64,000 nucleotides of DNA from an uncultured Alphaproteobacteria bacterium (GCA_903860975.1 CAIOSI010000040.1:1-64000); one strand, 5' to 3'. Shown: positions 17,039 to 26,149, counted from the first letter of the stretch. Made by a program: numbers and translations. The notes: generated from the sequence alone by a model not told the origin.

Positions 17039-18586
17039 TCAATTTGGAGGCGCGCGGCGGGCAGTCCAGTCCGGCTTGGCCTCGGCGTCGGCCACGCTTT
17101 CTGCGAACGTGTAGAAGAAGCGGTTGAACTTTCCGGCCGCGTCGAAATCCATCGGTTGGGTCAAGTCGTCCTGCGGGCGATGATAGCGGACCTGGTACCA
17201 TTCGCGATAGCGCTGCTCGGCCTCGGTTCCCGGCACATAGCCGAAGATGAAGCCGGTTGCGGGAATCCCTGCCTGCATGAAGGGCCAGTGGTCGGCGCGC
17301 TGCAGAAGGCCGCGCTCTGGCTCTGGATCGGACTGGATCCGGATCGCCATGGAGGCCGCCACTTCGCGCGCCGTGCTCCCCAGCGTCGTGTCGTTCACAG
17401 CCAGCTCGGTCATGATGTCCAGAGCGAACAAGGGACGCAGCTGGTCAAGGTTGATGTCGGCGACAATGGAGGCTTTGGGTACGCTCGGGTGATCGACAAA
17501 CCAGTGCGCGCCCAAAAGACCCTTTTCCTCTCCTGTGAAGGCCGCCAGCAGCACACTGCGGCGGAGCGGATGGCCCTTATGCTTGTCGGCAAAGCGGATC
17601 AGCGTTCCCACATAGGCCGCGTCGTCCAAGGTGCCGTTGTAGAGCCCGTCGCCCGCCACCGGCTCGCCATAGCCATAGCCGTCGAGGTGGGCGGAAAGCG
17701 CAAGATACTGGTTCTTCAGCGCGGGGTCGCGGCCAGGTAGCAAGGCCAGCACGTTCTCCGCCTTGAAGTCGCGCATGGTCACGCGGAACTGCGCCTGGAG
17801 GCGGCCGGGAATTTCGAACGCTGCCAGAGGCTGCTTCGCACCGCCCGTCTTCAGGATTGTTTCGCCATCCTGACCGGACCCCACGAGCATCGCTCGAAAG
17901 GCGTCAGCACTCAGCCGCATGACAGGTAAGTTCGACGCTGCCGACGGCGCGGATCCCGCGATAGCGACAGACCGCGCATAGGCGTCTGGCCAACGCGAAG
18001 GCTCGATGGTGAAATAGGGATCGTCGACCTGCAGTAAGCCTGCTGCACCAGCCGCAAACGCGGCCTGCACCCGCTGGCCGGCGCTCGGAAGGCCGGTCCG
18101 TCGCGTGTTGAAGCAGACGACCACCTTTCCCTTCGCGTCGGCCAGTTCCTTGCTGTCGCAGTAACCGCGGAAGGTCAGCGGAGCGTCGAGCCTCGAGGGC
18201 AGGTCGTCCGTGGCGCGGACGGTGATCTGATGGAGGAATTCCAGCTTCAATGGCGCTGCGTCTGCGCGGGTGACCTGGAACGAAGTCCCGGCCTTTTCCA
18301 CGCGACTTTCGTGCACGGCGAAGGTCTGGATGTAGGTCCCTTTATCACCCGCCGGCTTCAGCCCGGCGGCTTTGAAGCGGGCCGCCACGACCAAGGCAGC
18401 GCGATGGTGGCCAGGCGAGCCGATGTCGCGTCCCTCCATCGCGTCCGACGACAGCGTCTCGGCGATTTGCCACCAGGCTTTGGTGTCGGGATCCTTGATT
18501 CCAAGCGATCGGAGAGGTGTGGCCTGAGCCCCGCCAGCGATCAGGCCGGCCAGGAGTAGCGTAGTGAGTGCTGTCGCGGTCCTCAT
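17039..18586 (-). CDS. M28-family zinc aminopeptidase, exported
   Basis: 515-residue metallopeptidase with an N-terminal signal peptide (1-22, cleavage near AQA-TP). A PA-domain-like insert lies around 125-235. The M28 two-zinc site can be read as His300 (LSAHLDG), Asp321/322 (GTLDDAA), the catalytic Glu pair 353-354 (TGEEKG), Asp381 (DINLDQL) and a His in RADHWPF. M28 enzymes of this size remove N-terminal residues from peptides in the periplasm or medium. The gene overlaps the S9 peptidase by 4 bp and leads into nagA after 13 bp, placing two peptidases at the head of a GlcNAc operon. Peptide stems of muropeptides or proteins bound to chitin are possible substrates; this is inference. Confidence 0.92.
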   Translation of the reverse strand: MRTATALTTLLLAGLIAGGAQATPLRSLGIKDPDTKAWWQIAETLSSDAMEGRDIGSPGHHRAALVVAARFKAAGLKPAGDKGTYIQTFAVHESRVEKAGTSFQVTRADAAPLKLEFLHQITVRATDDLPSRLDAPLTFRGYCDSKELADAKGKVVVCFNTRRTGLPSAGQRVQAAFAAGAAGLLQVDDPYFTIEPSRWPDAYARSVAIAGSAPSAASNLPVMRLSADAFRAMLVGSGQDGETILKTGGAKQPLAAFEIPGRLQAQFRVTMRDFKAENVLALLPGRDPALKNQYLALSAHLDGYGYGEPVAGDGLYNGTLDDAAYVGTLIRFADKHKGHPLRRSVLLAAFTGEEKGLLGAHWFVDHPSVPKASIVADINLDQLRPLFALDIMTELAVNDTTLGSTAREVAASMAIRIQSDPEPERGLLQRADHWPFMQAGIPATGFIFGYVPGTEAEQRYREWYQVRYHRPQDDLTQPMDFDAAGKFNRFFYTFAESVADAEAKPDWTARRAPPN

Positions 18587-20625
18587 TTGTAACGATCGAA
18601 CCAGGCGAGGATTGCGTTGGCCTTAGCCGCGGCTTGAGAGGGGCGCTCAGCGAGGCCGCCGTGCGAGGCGCCCGGCACCTGAATCATTGCAGACGGCACG
18701 TTGAGGATCTGGAGCGCATCGTAGAACTGTTCGGCTTCGGACGGCGGCGTACGGTGGTCCTCAGTGCCGACAATGACCAGCGTCGGCGTCTTCACATTGG
18801 CGACCAGCGATAGCGGTGAGCGCTTCCAATAGGAGTCTGGATCCTCCCAGGGCATCTTCCCGAACCAGGAGAGGGCCATGAAGTTGTAGCCATCGGTCGT
18901 GAGAACCTCGCTGGTCCAGTTGATTACCGGCTTCTGGGCCGCTGCGGCCCTGAAGCGGCTGGTCTTTCCGACGATCCAGGCGGTGAGCGCACCGCCACCT
19001 GAGCCGCCCGTGACATAGAGGTGGCCTGGATCGACCGAGCCCTTGGCGATGACGGCGTCTACGACGCTCATCAGGTCGTCGTAGTCGTGGCTGGGGTAGT
19101 TTTTGTCGATCGTGTTGGCGAACTCATCGCCATAGGATGTCGAGCCGCGCGGGTTTGAATAGACGACGATGTAGCCGGCCGACGCATAGAGCTGGTCATC
19201 GGTAGAAAATACCGGGCCGTAGGCTGAGAACGGGCCGCCGTGGATCTCCAGGATTAGGGGATAGGTCTTCGACGGATCGAAATTGGGCGGCGTAACAACC
19301 CAGGCGTCGATCGATTTCTTGTCAAAGGATGAGGTCACCGACAGGGGCTCAACCTTGCCGAGGGTCTTATCTGAAAAGAGGTCGCCGTTCAGGTTGGTCA
19401 GGCGTTTCGTCTTGCCGCCACTGGCAACAGAAATGTCGGACGGCGAGGTCGCATCGCCTGAGGTGAAGGCCACGAGACCGTTTTTGCCGACTGAGAATTC
19501 GCCACCGGTGTAGGGCCGGTCCATCTCGGCGCTGCTGGTCAGGCCGGTGGCGACGGTTTCCATCTTTCCGTCCAGGGTGATGCGCGCCACCTTCGTGACG
19601 CCGTGATCGGCGTAGTCGACGTAGATACTCTTGCCGTCTGCGGCCCAGGTCGGAGCGCCCACGCTGCGATCGAGGGAGCCGGTGAGGACGTGGCTGTTCT
19701 TGCCATCGCGATCCATCACGTAGAGGCGGGTGTTCTCATAGCCGCGATGGCCGTGATCGTCGAAGCCGACATAGGCGATCTTCGTTCCGTCCGGCGAAGG
19801 TGTCGGGGCTTGGTCGGGTCCGATGCGGTTGGTCAGCCGGGTGGTCGCCCCGTCTGCGAGGGACAGCTGATAGATGTCGCTTTCCTGAGCCTCGCGCTCC
19901 CAATCTGCAGACCGGTTGGTCGAGTACAAAAGGGCTTTGCCGTCCGGGGTGAAAGCGACCTGACCGCCTTCATCGAACTTGCCAAACGTCAGCTGGCGCG
20001 GCTGACCGCCGTCCGCCGAGACAATGAACAGGTGGCGGTAGCCAGGCCTCACATAGCCCGCTCCGTCGCGGCGATAAGTGACTCGGTCGATGATCTTGAG
20101 CGGTTCGGCCCATTTCGCGCCCGGCGGTGGCGCCATGGGTGCGCCCAGCGCTCGCGTCGGGGCCGGCGTGAGCATGACCATAACGATGGACTTGCCGTCA
20201 GGAGACCAGGTGATGGAACTCGGCGCTTGCTCGAGATTGGCGACCTTCGCCGAGCGGCCTGAGGCCATCCAGCGCACGTAGAGCTGCGCGCCGCTTGGGC
20301 CTGCGCCGACATAGGCCAGGCGCGTGCCGTCTGGCGACCATCGCGGATGCAGGTTCGCCGCCTCTTCGGTCGCTAGCGGCGTCTGAGCGCCGGTCACCGG
20401 ATCAGCCAGCCAGATGGAGGGGTGGCCGCTGTCAGTCATGATGTCTTGGGTGGTGCGAACGTAGGCGATGGCTCCGCCGTCGGGCCGCACCTGCGGATCG
20501 CTGGCCGCCCGCAGCGAGAAAATGTCGCGACCCTGGAAGCTTCGGCTGGGGCCTTCCGCAACCTGGGCAAGGGATGGCGCAGCGCAAGCCAAGGATAGCG
20601 CGGAAACGAGCAAGGCAAGACGCAT
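18583..20625 (-). CDS. S9-family prolyl-oligopeptidase-type serine peptidase, exported
   Basis: 680-residue protein with signal peptide (cleavage near SLA-QV), an N-terminal beta-propeller built of WD40/PD40-like repeats (PRWSPDGTRLAYVG, TWSPDGKSIV, AFTPDGKALLY, TPSPDGTKIAYVG), and a C-terminal alpha/beta hydrolase domain from about 425. The catalytic triad is Ser542 (GGSGGG), Asp623 (GTEDHR) and His655 (GASHGG). This is the acylaminoacyl-peptidase/dipeptidyl-peptidase group that cleaves short peptides. It is the first gene of the six-gene GlcNAc operon; GGGGAG stands 6 bases ahead of the ATG. The terminator-like hairpin just upstream is described separately. Confidence 0.93.
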   Translation of the reverse strand: MRLALLVSALSLACAAPSLAQVAEGPSRSFQGRDIFSLRAASDPQVRPDGGAIAYVRTTQDIMTDSGHPSIWLADPVTGAQTPLATEEAANLHPRWSPDGTRLAYVGAGPSGAQLYVRWMASGRSAKVANLEQAPSSITWSPDGKSIVMVMLTPAPTRALGAPMAPPPGAKWAEPLKIIDRVTYRRDGAGYVRPGYRHLFIVSADGGQPRQLTFGKFDEGGQVAFTPDGKALLYSTNRSADWEREAQESDIYQLSLADGATTRLTNRIGPDQAPTPSPDGTKIAYVGFDDHGHRGYENTRLYVMDRDGKNSHVLTGSLDRSVGAPTWAADGKSIYVDYADHGVTKVARITLDGKMETVATGLTSSAEMDRPYTGGEFSVGKNGLVAFTSGDATSPSDISVASGGKTKRLTNLNGDLFSDKTLGKVEPLSVTSSFDKKSIDAWVVTPPNFDPSKTYPLILEIHGGPFSAYGPVFSTDDQLYASAGYIVVYSNPRGSTSYGDEFANTIDKNYPSHDYDDLMSVVDAVIAKGSVDPGHLYVTGGSGGGALTAWIVGKTSRFRAAAAQKPVINWTSEVLTTDGYNFMALSWFGKMPWEDPDSYWKRSPLSLVANVKTPTLVIVGTEDHRTPPSEAEQFYDALQILNVPSAMIQVPGASHGGLAERPSQAAAKANAILAWFDRYK

Positions 20626-20649
20626 GGAAGCTCCCCGAAACTGAAGGTG

Positions 20650-20672
20650 AGTAAAAAGCCCCGCCGCCGGGG
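20650..20672 (-). terminator. Terminator-like hairpin in the leader of the GlcNAc/peptidase operon
   Basis: Read leftward, the sequence forms a 5-bp GC stem CCCCG/CGGGG with a GCGG loop (20659-20672), followed immediately by CTTTTTAC. That is the shape of an intrinsic terminator pointing into the operon, about 25 bp before its ribosome-binding site. The gene to the right is transcribed away, so no gene is obviously terminated here. It could be an attenuator if the promoter lies to its right. Confidence 0.35.
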
Positions 20673-20710
20673 TTTGTCCAGCGCGCCGCTGACCGCTACA
20701 GGCTCAATTC

Positions 20711-21208
20711 ATGGCCGAAATGTTCAATGATGTCGTTCTTCCGTCGGCCAAGGCCGAGCGTTATGCCGCCTTGGCCCAAGAAATTGCCTCGGTTCTCGAG
20801 GGCGAGCCCAACCTCACAGCCCGGATGGCGACGGTGGCTTCGATGATGGCTGCAAGTTTCGATCATTTCTTTTGGACCGGATTTTACGTCGTCGATCCCG
20901 ACAAACACGAAGAGCTGGTGGTCGGGCCCTATCAAGGCACGCTCGGTTGCCTGCGGATCGCCTTTGGGCAAGGTGTTTGCGGATCTGCAGCCCGTCGTCG
21001 CCAGACCCATGTTGTTGATGACGTCAACGCCTTCCCTGGCCACATCAGCTGCGACAGCCGCTCTGCGAGCGAGATCGTCGTCCCCGTCTTCGACGCGAAG
21101 GGAAGGCTCATTGCGGTCTTCGACGTGGATTCAGAGGCGCCCGCAGCATTCGATGGCGTCGACGTCGAATGGCTCGAGCAGATTTTGCAAGACAGCTTTG
21201 CGGGCTAG
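20711..21208 (+). CDS. msrC: Free methionine-(R)-sulfoxide reductase (GAF domain)
   Basis: Cytosolic 165-residue single GAF-domain enzyme that reduces free L-methionine-(R)-sulfoxide using thioredoxin. The three family cysteines are Cys80 (LGCLRI), Cys90 (GQGVCG) and Cys114 (HISCD), with the same spacing as in the Escherichia coli enzyme, plus the substrate-site acidic residues in FDVDSE. It is divergent from the S9 peptidase operon with about 85 bp between starts, and it is monocistronic as far as can be seen; the thiolase gene follows after about 100 bp. A housekeeping oxidative-damage repair protein, not part of the neighbouring pathways. Confidence 0.92.
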   Translation: MAEMFNDVVLPSAKAERYAALAQEIASVLEGEPNLTARMATVASMMAASFDHFFWTGFYVVDPDKHEELVVGPYQGTLGCLRIAFGQGVCGSAARRRQTHVVDDVNAFPGHISCDSRSASEIVVPVFDAKGRLIAVFDVDSEAPAAFDGVDVEWLEQILQDSFAG

Positions 21209-21313
21209 TTGCCGTTAACGTCAACCGGACTTGTCTTACCTTGCGGCGCCTTCATAGACTGATTTTGACGCGTCTTTTGAATGGCGCTTGGATCTTCATC
21301 AGGGAGCACGGCC

Positions 21314-22495
21314 ATGGCCGAAGCCTATATTGTAGCAGCGACGCGGACCGCTGGCGGGCGCAAGGGTGGACGCCTTCGGGAATGGCACCCAGCCGACCTC
21401 GGCGCGGTCGTGCTGAACGAACTCGTTGATCGTACCGGCATCGACCCTTCCGTCATCGAAGACGTGGTCATGGGCTGCGTCATGCAGGTCGGCGAACAGG
21501 CCACCAACATCGCACGTGGCGCGGTGCTGGCGTCTAAGCTTCCGGAAAGCGTGCCGGCCACCAGTGTTGACCGGCAATGCGGTTCGTCTCAGCAGGCCCT
21601 GCACTTCGCGGCCCAGGCTGTGATGAGCGGGACGATGGACGTCGTGATCGCCTCGGGCGTTGAAAGCATGACACGCGTGCCCATGGGCCTGTCTGTCGCG
21701 CTGCCGGCGAAGGAGGGCTTCGGCACACCGATGAGCCCGAAGCAGCAGGCGCGCTATCCGAATATCCAGTTCAGCCAGTTCATGGGCGCCGAGATGATGG
21801 CCGCCAAGTATGGCCTGACCAAGGATCAGCTGGACGAGTACGCCTACAACTCTCACCAGCGCGCGATCGCCGCTACTCAGGCCGGCGCATTCAAGAACGA
21901 AATCATCGCCATCGACGGCAAGGACGGCAAGGGCGACGAAGGCTCGCTCGTCCGTCACGATAGCGATGAGGGCATCCGCTACGACTCCAGTCTCGATGCG
22001 ATCAAGGGTGTGAAGTTGTTGCGCGAAGGCGGCGCCATCACGGCGGCGACCTCCAGCCAGATCTGCGACGGAGCCTCCGGTGTGATGGTCGTCTCGGAAA
22101 AGGCGCTCAAGGCGTATGGCCTGACGCCCCTGGCTCGCATCCACAACCTGACGCTCATCGGACATGACCCGGTGATCATGCTGGAGGCCCCGCTTCCGGC
22201 GACTGAGCGCGCGCTGAAGAAGGCCGGTATGTCGATCGACGACATCGATCTTTTCGAAGTGAACGAGGCCTTCGCCTCGGTACCGGTCGCGTGGCTGCAG
22301 GCCACCAAGGCCGACCCGTCCAAGCTCAACGTCAATGGTGGGGCCATCGCGCTGGGCCACCCGCTTGGCGCATCTGGCACCAAGCTGATGACCACGCTGC
22401 TGCACGCCCTTACGGCGCGCAACAAGAAGTGGGGTCTGCAAACCATGTGCGAAGGTGGCGGGCTCGCCAACGTGACCATCGTCGAACGCCTCTAG
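21314..22495 (+). CDS. Thiolase (acetyl-CoA C-acyltransferase family)
   Basis: 393-residue thiolase that condenses or cleaves beta-ketoacyl-CoA. The catalytic residues are Cys89 (DRQCGSS), His349 (ALGHPLGASG) and Cys379 in MCEGGG. The CEGGGLAN ending is typical of degradative acyl-CoA thiolases (FadA5/FadA6-like) rather than the CIGGG ending of biosynthetic acetoacetyl-CoA thiolases. The start at 21314 is preferred: an AGGGAG ribosome-binding site sits 8-13 bases upstream and MAEAYIV is the usual N-terminus, whereas an earlier in-frame ATG at 21281 adds eleven unlikely residues. The SDR gene follows 11 bp later, so the pair is probably one beta-oxidation-like operon. Confidence 0.93.
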   Translation: MAEAYIVAATRTAGGRKGGRLREWHPADLGAVVLNELVDRTGIDPSVIEDVVMGCVMQVGEQATNIARGAVLASKLPESVPATSVDRQCGSSQQALHFAAQAVMSGTMDVVIASGVESMTRVPMGLSVALPAKEGFGTPMSPKQQARYPNIQFSQFMGAEMMAAKYGLTKDQLDEYAYNSHQRAIAATQAGAFKNEIIAIDGKDGKGDEGSLVRHDSDEGIRYDSSLDAIKGVKLLREGGAITAATSSQICDGASGVMVVSEKALKAYGLTPLARIHNLTLIGHDPVIMLEAPLPATERALKKAGMSIDDIDLFEVNEAFASVPVAWLQATKADPSKLNVNGGAIALGHPLGASGTKLMTTLLHALTARNKKWGLQTMCEGGGLANVTIVERL

Positions 22496-22506
22496 GGATC
22501 GAGGTC

Positions 22507-23196
22507 ATGACCGGACGCGTCATCGCCATTACCGGCGCGTCCGGCTTTCTGGGTTCCGCGGTCGCCCAGGCGGCGTGGGACCGCGGCGCGCGCGTGGCTT
22601 TGATTGATTATGCCAAGACCCCGCCGGTTGCGCCCACGGGACCCGGCGTGTTCTTTCAGGGCGGCGTTGATCTGACGGATGCCAACGCCGCCCGCTCAGC
22701 TATCGATGCAGCAGCAGACCATTTCGGCAGCCTCGACGCCCTTTTCAACATCGCCGGCGGCTTTGCCTGGGAAAAACATGAAGGTGGCGAGGGGAACACC
22801 TGGCAACGGCTGTTCCTGATGAACGTCCAGACTGCGTCAAACACCAGTCGTGCAGCGATTCCGCACCTGCGCGCTTCTGCGGCCGGGCGCATCGTCAATG
22901 TGGGTGCAAATGCCGCTTTCAAAGCGGGCCCCGGCATGGGCCCATATGCTGCCTCCAAGGCAGGCGTGCACAGTTTGACGCAGGCGCTGGCCGAAGAGCT
23001 CAAGTCTGACGCGGTGACCGTCAATGCGGTCCTGCCCTCTATCCTCGACACGCCGATCAACAGAGCCGATATGCCCGAGGCGGACTTCGTGAGCTGGGTG
23101 CGCACTGACGAACTCGCAGCCGTCATGCTTTTCCTTGCCAGCCCCGAGGCCAGCGCAGTCACGGGCGCGCTTGTCCCAGTCACGGGCCGCCTCTAA
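22507..23196 (+). CDS. Short-chain dehydrogenase/reductase
   Basis: 229-residue classical SDR. The nucleotide-binding motif TGASGFLG starts at residue 9, the NNAG-equivalent is FNIAGGF, and the active-site Tyr147-Lys151 pair is in YAASK. At position -13 from the Tyr, where the catalytic Ser usually is, the sequence has Ala (NVGANAAF), so the canonical Ser-Tyr-Lys set is incomplete. The gene is 11 bp behind the thiolase, with a GAGGT site before ATG 22507, suggesting a role with CoA-thioester substrates. Substrate not predictable. Confidence 0.88.
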   Translation: MTGRVIAITGASGFLGSAVAQAAWDRGARVALIDYAKTPPVAPTGPGVFFQGGVDLTDANAARSAIDAAADHFGSLDALFNIAGGFAWEKHEGGEGNTWQRLFLMNVQTASNTSRAAIPHLRASAAGRIVNVGANAAFKAGPGMGPYAASKAGVHSLTQALAEELKSDAVTVNAVLPSILDTPINRADMPEADFVSWVRTDELAAVMLFLASPEASAVTGALVPVTGRL

Positions 23197-23260
23197 GGCG
23201 CAACGCTTCGCGAGCGTCAGCAAAGGTCAGGCACGGGCGTTGCGCTCCAAGCCAGAGCGG

Positions 23261-25657
23261 TCACCTTTGCGGCTCCAAGCTCATCACCAGCTCCGCATCA
23301 CGGTCTACCGCTGCGCGGCTGAAATCGAGCGGTACGTAGGCACCCGTCGCCCATAGGGGAAACAGGTCCCGGTAGTGGACGTTGAAAGGGTCGCCCGACT
23401 GGCCGGGGGTGTTGATGGCCACCGAATTGTCCCAGGCTCCCACGTCCATCACCAGTCGCACCGATGCGCCGGCGGTTTGCGTATAATCCGAAGGCCGGAA
23501 CGTGGCCGCCCGCGGGCTCTGGGCTGAGCCAGGGATCTCGAGTGCGCCGGTTCCCATCTGCTGCGCGAGCTGGCGATCGGCAAGCGCGGCGGCGGCGGGT
23601 CTGAAGTCGGCGTGATGCAGCCGGCCCCAGGTCCAGTTCGCCATGTTTGGCCCCAGTCCCGTCTTCAGGTCGGCGACAGCGGCGGCGAGGCTGGCGAGCA
23701 GCAAGGCATCGCGGTTCGAGGCTTGCGGGGTCTCCAGATAGGTCACGACCGCATCCAATCCCCCGGAGCCCACGAGCGTGCGTGCGGCCTGTGGTGTCAC
23801 CGATTGCACCACGGTTTGCCCCAGGTGATTGCTGGTCCAGACCTGGTAGATTGCCGCAGCGACGCTATCGGTCGTTTCGTTGTTATCCCAAGTCCTCAGA
23901 ATCGAAAGGGCCTTGAGCACGTCAGGGTCTGGCGACGAGACATGTGCCAAGAGCGCGATGGTCCGGCGCGATAGAGCGTCGTGGCTGTCGGTCTGGAGCG
24001 CCATGGAGTCGGCCAGCGTCGCCTTGGGGAGCTTGGCCAGAACCTCCTCAATGCGGGTTATCCGCGAGCGGTCAGCCCACTCGTAGCTAATCGTCCGATC
24101 GACGGGATAGTCGGCCGGCAGGTTCATCTGATTGGCGGTTGCCACGAAGCCCTTGGGGGGATTGTGGAGCGCCGGAAGCTGGCTTTCCGGCATCATGCCG
24201 CTCCACTCGTAACGCCCGTCGCCAGGCACCGGAAGCAGGCCGTCCCAGTTGGGCCGCAGCGGCGTCAGGCCTGCAGCGGACCAGCCGATGTCTCCGGTCG
24301 TGTCAGCGAAGACCAAATTGAGCGGTGGCGTGCCCCAGGCCTCTTGGCCGCCCTTGAAGTCAGCCCACGATTTGGCGCGCCACATTCGCGATGAGCCGAA
24401 ATATCCAGATGCGCCAGGCAGGTTCCAGACCGTACGCATTGCGAAGGCGTGTCCCGCGGTCTCGGCCAAGACCGGTCCGTGGCGGGTGAACTTCAGAACA
24501 ACTTCGCGGGACGGCTCGCCCTTCACATCAATGGCCTCATGGACCACCTTCATCGGCTCATAGCCGGACTTATAACGGTAGGAGTCGGCCTTGGTCTCGT
24601 AGACGTAGAGGTCCTCCTGATCGATGTAGAAAATCGTCAGTCCCCAGGCCATCTGGTCGTTATGGCCGAACGAAACGCCGGGCAGGGCTGGCTCGCCGGC
24701 TCCAATGATATCCAGGTCCGGCGCGTTCAGGTGGACGATGTAGCGTAAGGAAGGAACACCCACTGGCCGGTGAGGGTCGTTGGCCAGGATCGGCCGACCC
24801 GTGGCTGTGCGCGAGGGCGCGATCACCCAATTGTTGGACCCCTCGTTCTGGTAGGCGTCCAGGGCTTGGGCGAGCTTGGTCTGCGGTGTGGTTTCTGTGC
24901 GCTTCCCAGCGGCTGTCATAGGCTGGAAGTCCACCGCGCCTGTCCCCAGCAGATAGTCTTTCAGCACGTCGGCAGGGATCACGCACGGGTCAAGTCCTGT
25001 GGGCACGACGGTCGTGTGCGGCGGCTCCAACTTTCGGCGCAGCAGGTCGGCGGGAAGCCCCGCCGCGCAGGCGATTTGGGCGCGGGCGACCTCGGAGCTT
25101 ACGTTTGAGACCAGGGCATGGCTTCGAATGCGCAACACATCTTCCGGGCTCCAGATCTCCGGCTTACTGGCCGAGAGCTTGAACTCCACCGGCAAAGGCC
25201 GCTTGTCGGCCTGAACCTGGGCAACATAGGCGTTAATACCGGCTGTGAAGGCCGTGACCGCCTCATGGCTGCCTGCGCCGTAGGCCGCCCACTCCGTCGC
25301 CATATCTCCACGGTACAGAAATAGGCGCGCGGCCCGATCTTGGGCGACATAGGCCGGACCGAAGCTGGCGGACAGCCGCCCAAGGCCGCGCTTGCGCCAG
25401 AGGTCGATCTGCCAAAGCCGATCGCGCGCGGCGTTATAGCCCTGCAGGAAGAAGGCATCGCGGCTGCTGGCGGCATAGATATGCGCCACGCCCCAGTGAT
25501 CGACGACAATCTTGGCCGGCGCGTTGAGGCCCTCGATGGACCAAGCCTCCTGCTTTACCGCCGTGGAGGCTGGCGCAACTTGCGCCATAGCGCCGCTCGC
25601 CAGCATTGCGGCCAACGTCAAACTCGTCAGGAACCCGGAAACTGCGTGCATATCCAC
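23261..25657 (-). CDS. Penicillin-acylase-family (S45) N-terminal nucleophile hydrolase
   Basis: Exported precursor of 798 residues. It has a signal peptide at about 1-25 (ends AMA-QV), an alpha chain, a linker around 235-272, and the autocatalytic cleavage site before Ser274 in EGSNNWV. Ser274 would become the N-terminal nucleophile of the beta chain. Further family motifs follow: LANDPHRP, PALPGVSFGHND and MAWGLT. These periplasmic enzymes hydrolyse amide bonds of acyl-homoserine lactones, beta-lactams, cyclic lipopeptides or other N-acyl compounds; the substrate cannot be read from the sequence. It is convergent with the SDR gene and divergent from the VOC gene. Confidence 0.93.
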   Translation of the reverse strand: MDMHAVSGFLTSLTLAAMLASGAMAQVAPASTAVKQEAWSIEGLNAPAKIVVDHWGVAHIYAASSRDAFFLQGYNAARDRLWQIDLWRKRGLGRLSASFGPAYVAQDRAARLFLYRGDMATEWAAYGAGSHEAVTAFTAGINAYVAQVQADKRPLPVEFKLSASKPEIWSPEDVLRIRSHALVSNVSSEVARAQIACAAGLPADLLRRKLEPPHTTVVPTGLDPCVIPADVLKDYLLGTGAVDFQPMTAAGKRTETTPQTKLAQALDAYQNEGSNNWVIAPSRTATGRPILANDPHRPVGVPSLRYIVHLNAPDLDIIGAGEPALPGVSFGHNDQMAWGLTIFYIDQEDLYVYETKADSYRYKSGYEPMKVVHEAIDVKGEPSREVVLKFTRHGPVLAETAGHAFAMRTVWNLPGASGYFGSSRMWRAKSWADFKGGQEAWGTPPLNLVFADTTGDIGWSAAGLTPLRPNWDGLLPVPGDGRYEWSGMMPESQLPALHNPPKGFVATANQMNLPADYPVDRTISYEWADRSRITRIEEVLAKLPKATLADSMALQTDSHDALSRRTIALLAHVSSPDPDVLKALSILRTWDNNETTDSVAAAIYQVWTSNHLGQTVVQSVTPQAARTLVGSGGLDAVVTYLETPQASNRDALLLASLAAAVADLKTGLGPNMANWTWGRLHHADFRPAAAALADRQLAQQMGTGALEIPGSAQSPRAATFRPSDYTQTAGASVRLVMDVGAWDNSVAINTPGQSGDPFNVHYRDLFPLWATGAYVPLDFSRAAVDRDAELVMSLEPQR

Positions 25658-25775
25658 CTCGCTCGCCTTGATTGCGCAGAGTTGACGACAGATCGAAGCT
25701 TTCGTCCACGCGGGGTTGCAGACACCCCTACGTCACAGCTTAGACTGTTGGCTTGAACAAAAAGGGGAAAATACC

Positions 25776-26147
25776 ATGATCGGCTATGTGACCATCGGCA
25801 CGAATGACCTTGAGCGGGCGAAGGTCTTCTACGACGCGGTGCTTGAGCCGCTCGGTGGCAAGCGTACGTTCGCCAACGGCGAGCGGATGCAGTTCTACGC
25901 CGCCAGCGACACGCCTGGCATGATCGCCATCAGCAAGCCTTATGATGAGCAGAAGGCCACCGTGGGTAACGGCACCATGTTCGGCCTACCTGCGGCAAGC
26001 AAGGAACTTGTCGACGCCGCCTATGCGGCCGCGATCGCCGCGGGCGCGACCAGCGATGGCGAGCCTGGCCAGCGGATGCCAACCTTCTACGGCGCTTACT
26101 TCCGCGATCTCGATGGCAACAAGGTCTGCATCTTCAAGCTGGGCTGA
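25776..26147 (+). CDS. VOC-superfamily (glyoxalase-like) protein
   Basis: 123-residue single-domain VOC protein with the beta-alpha-beta-beta-beta pattern. It begins MIGYVTIGTNDLERAKVFYD and ends AYFRDLDGNKVCIFKLG, where the RDLDGN turn and the final E/C position correspond to the metal-site strand. No clear set of four metal ligands is visible, so lyase activity is uncertain. A GGGGAAAA stretch precedes the ATG at 25776; the longer frame from 25716 is non-coding upstream. A decayed second copy lies directly downstream. It is divergent from the penicillin-acylase gene with about 118 bp between starts. Confidence 0.88.
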   Translation: MIGYVTIGTNDLERAKVFYDAVLEPLGGKRTFANGERMQFYAASDTPGMIAISKPYDEQKATVGNGTMFGLPAASKELVDAAYAAAIAAGATSDGEPGQRMPTFYGAYFRDLDGNKVCIFKLG

Positions 26148-26149
26148 GG

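Noticed and set aside
21299-22441. 380-codon open frame on the minus strand
   Set aside because: Exact antisense of the thiolase gene; Arg/His/Gly-rich with no family pattern, as expected for the complement of a GC-rich coding frame.
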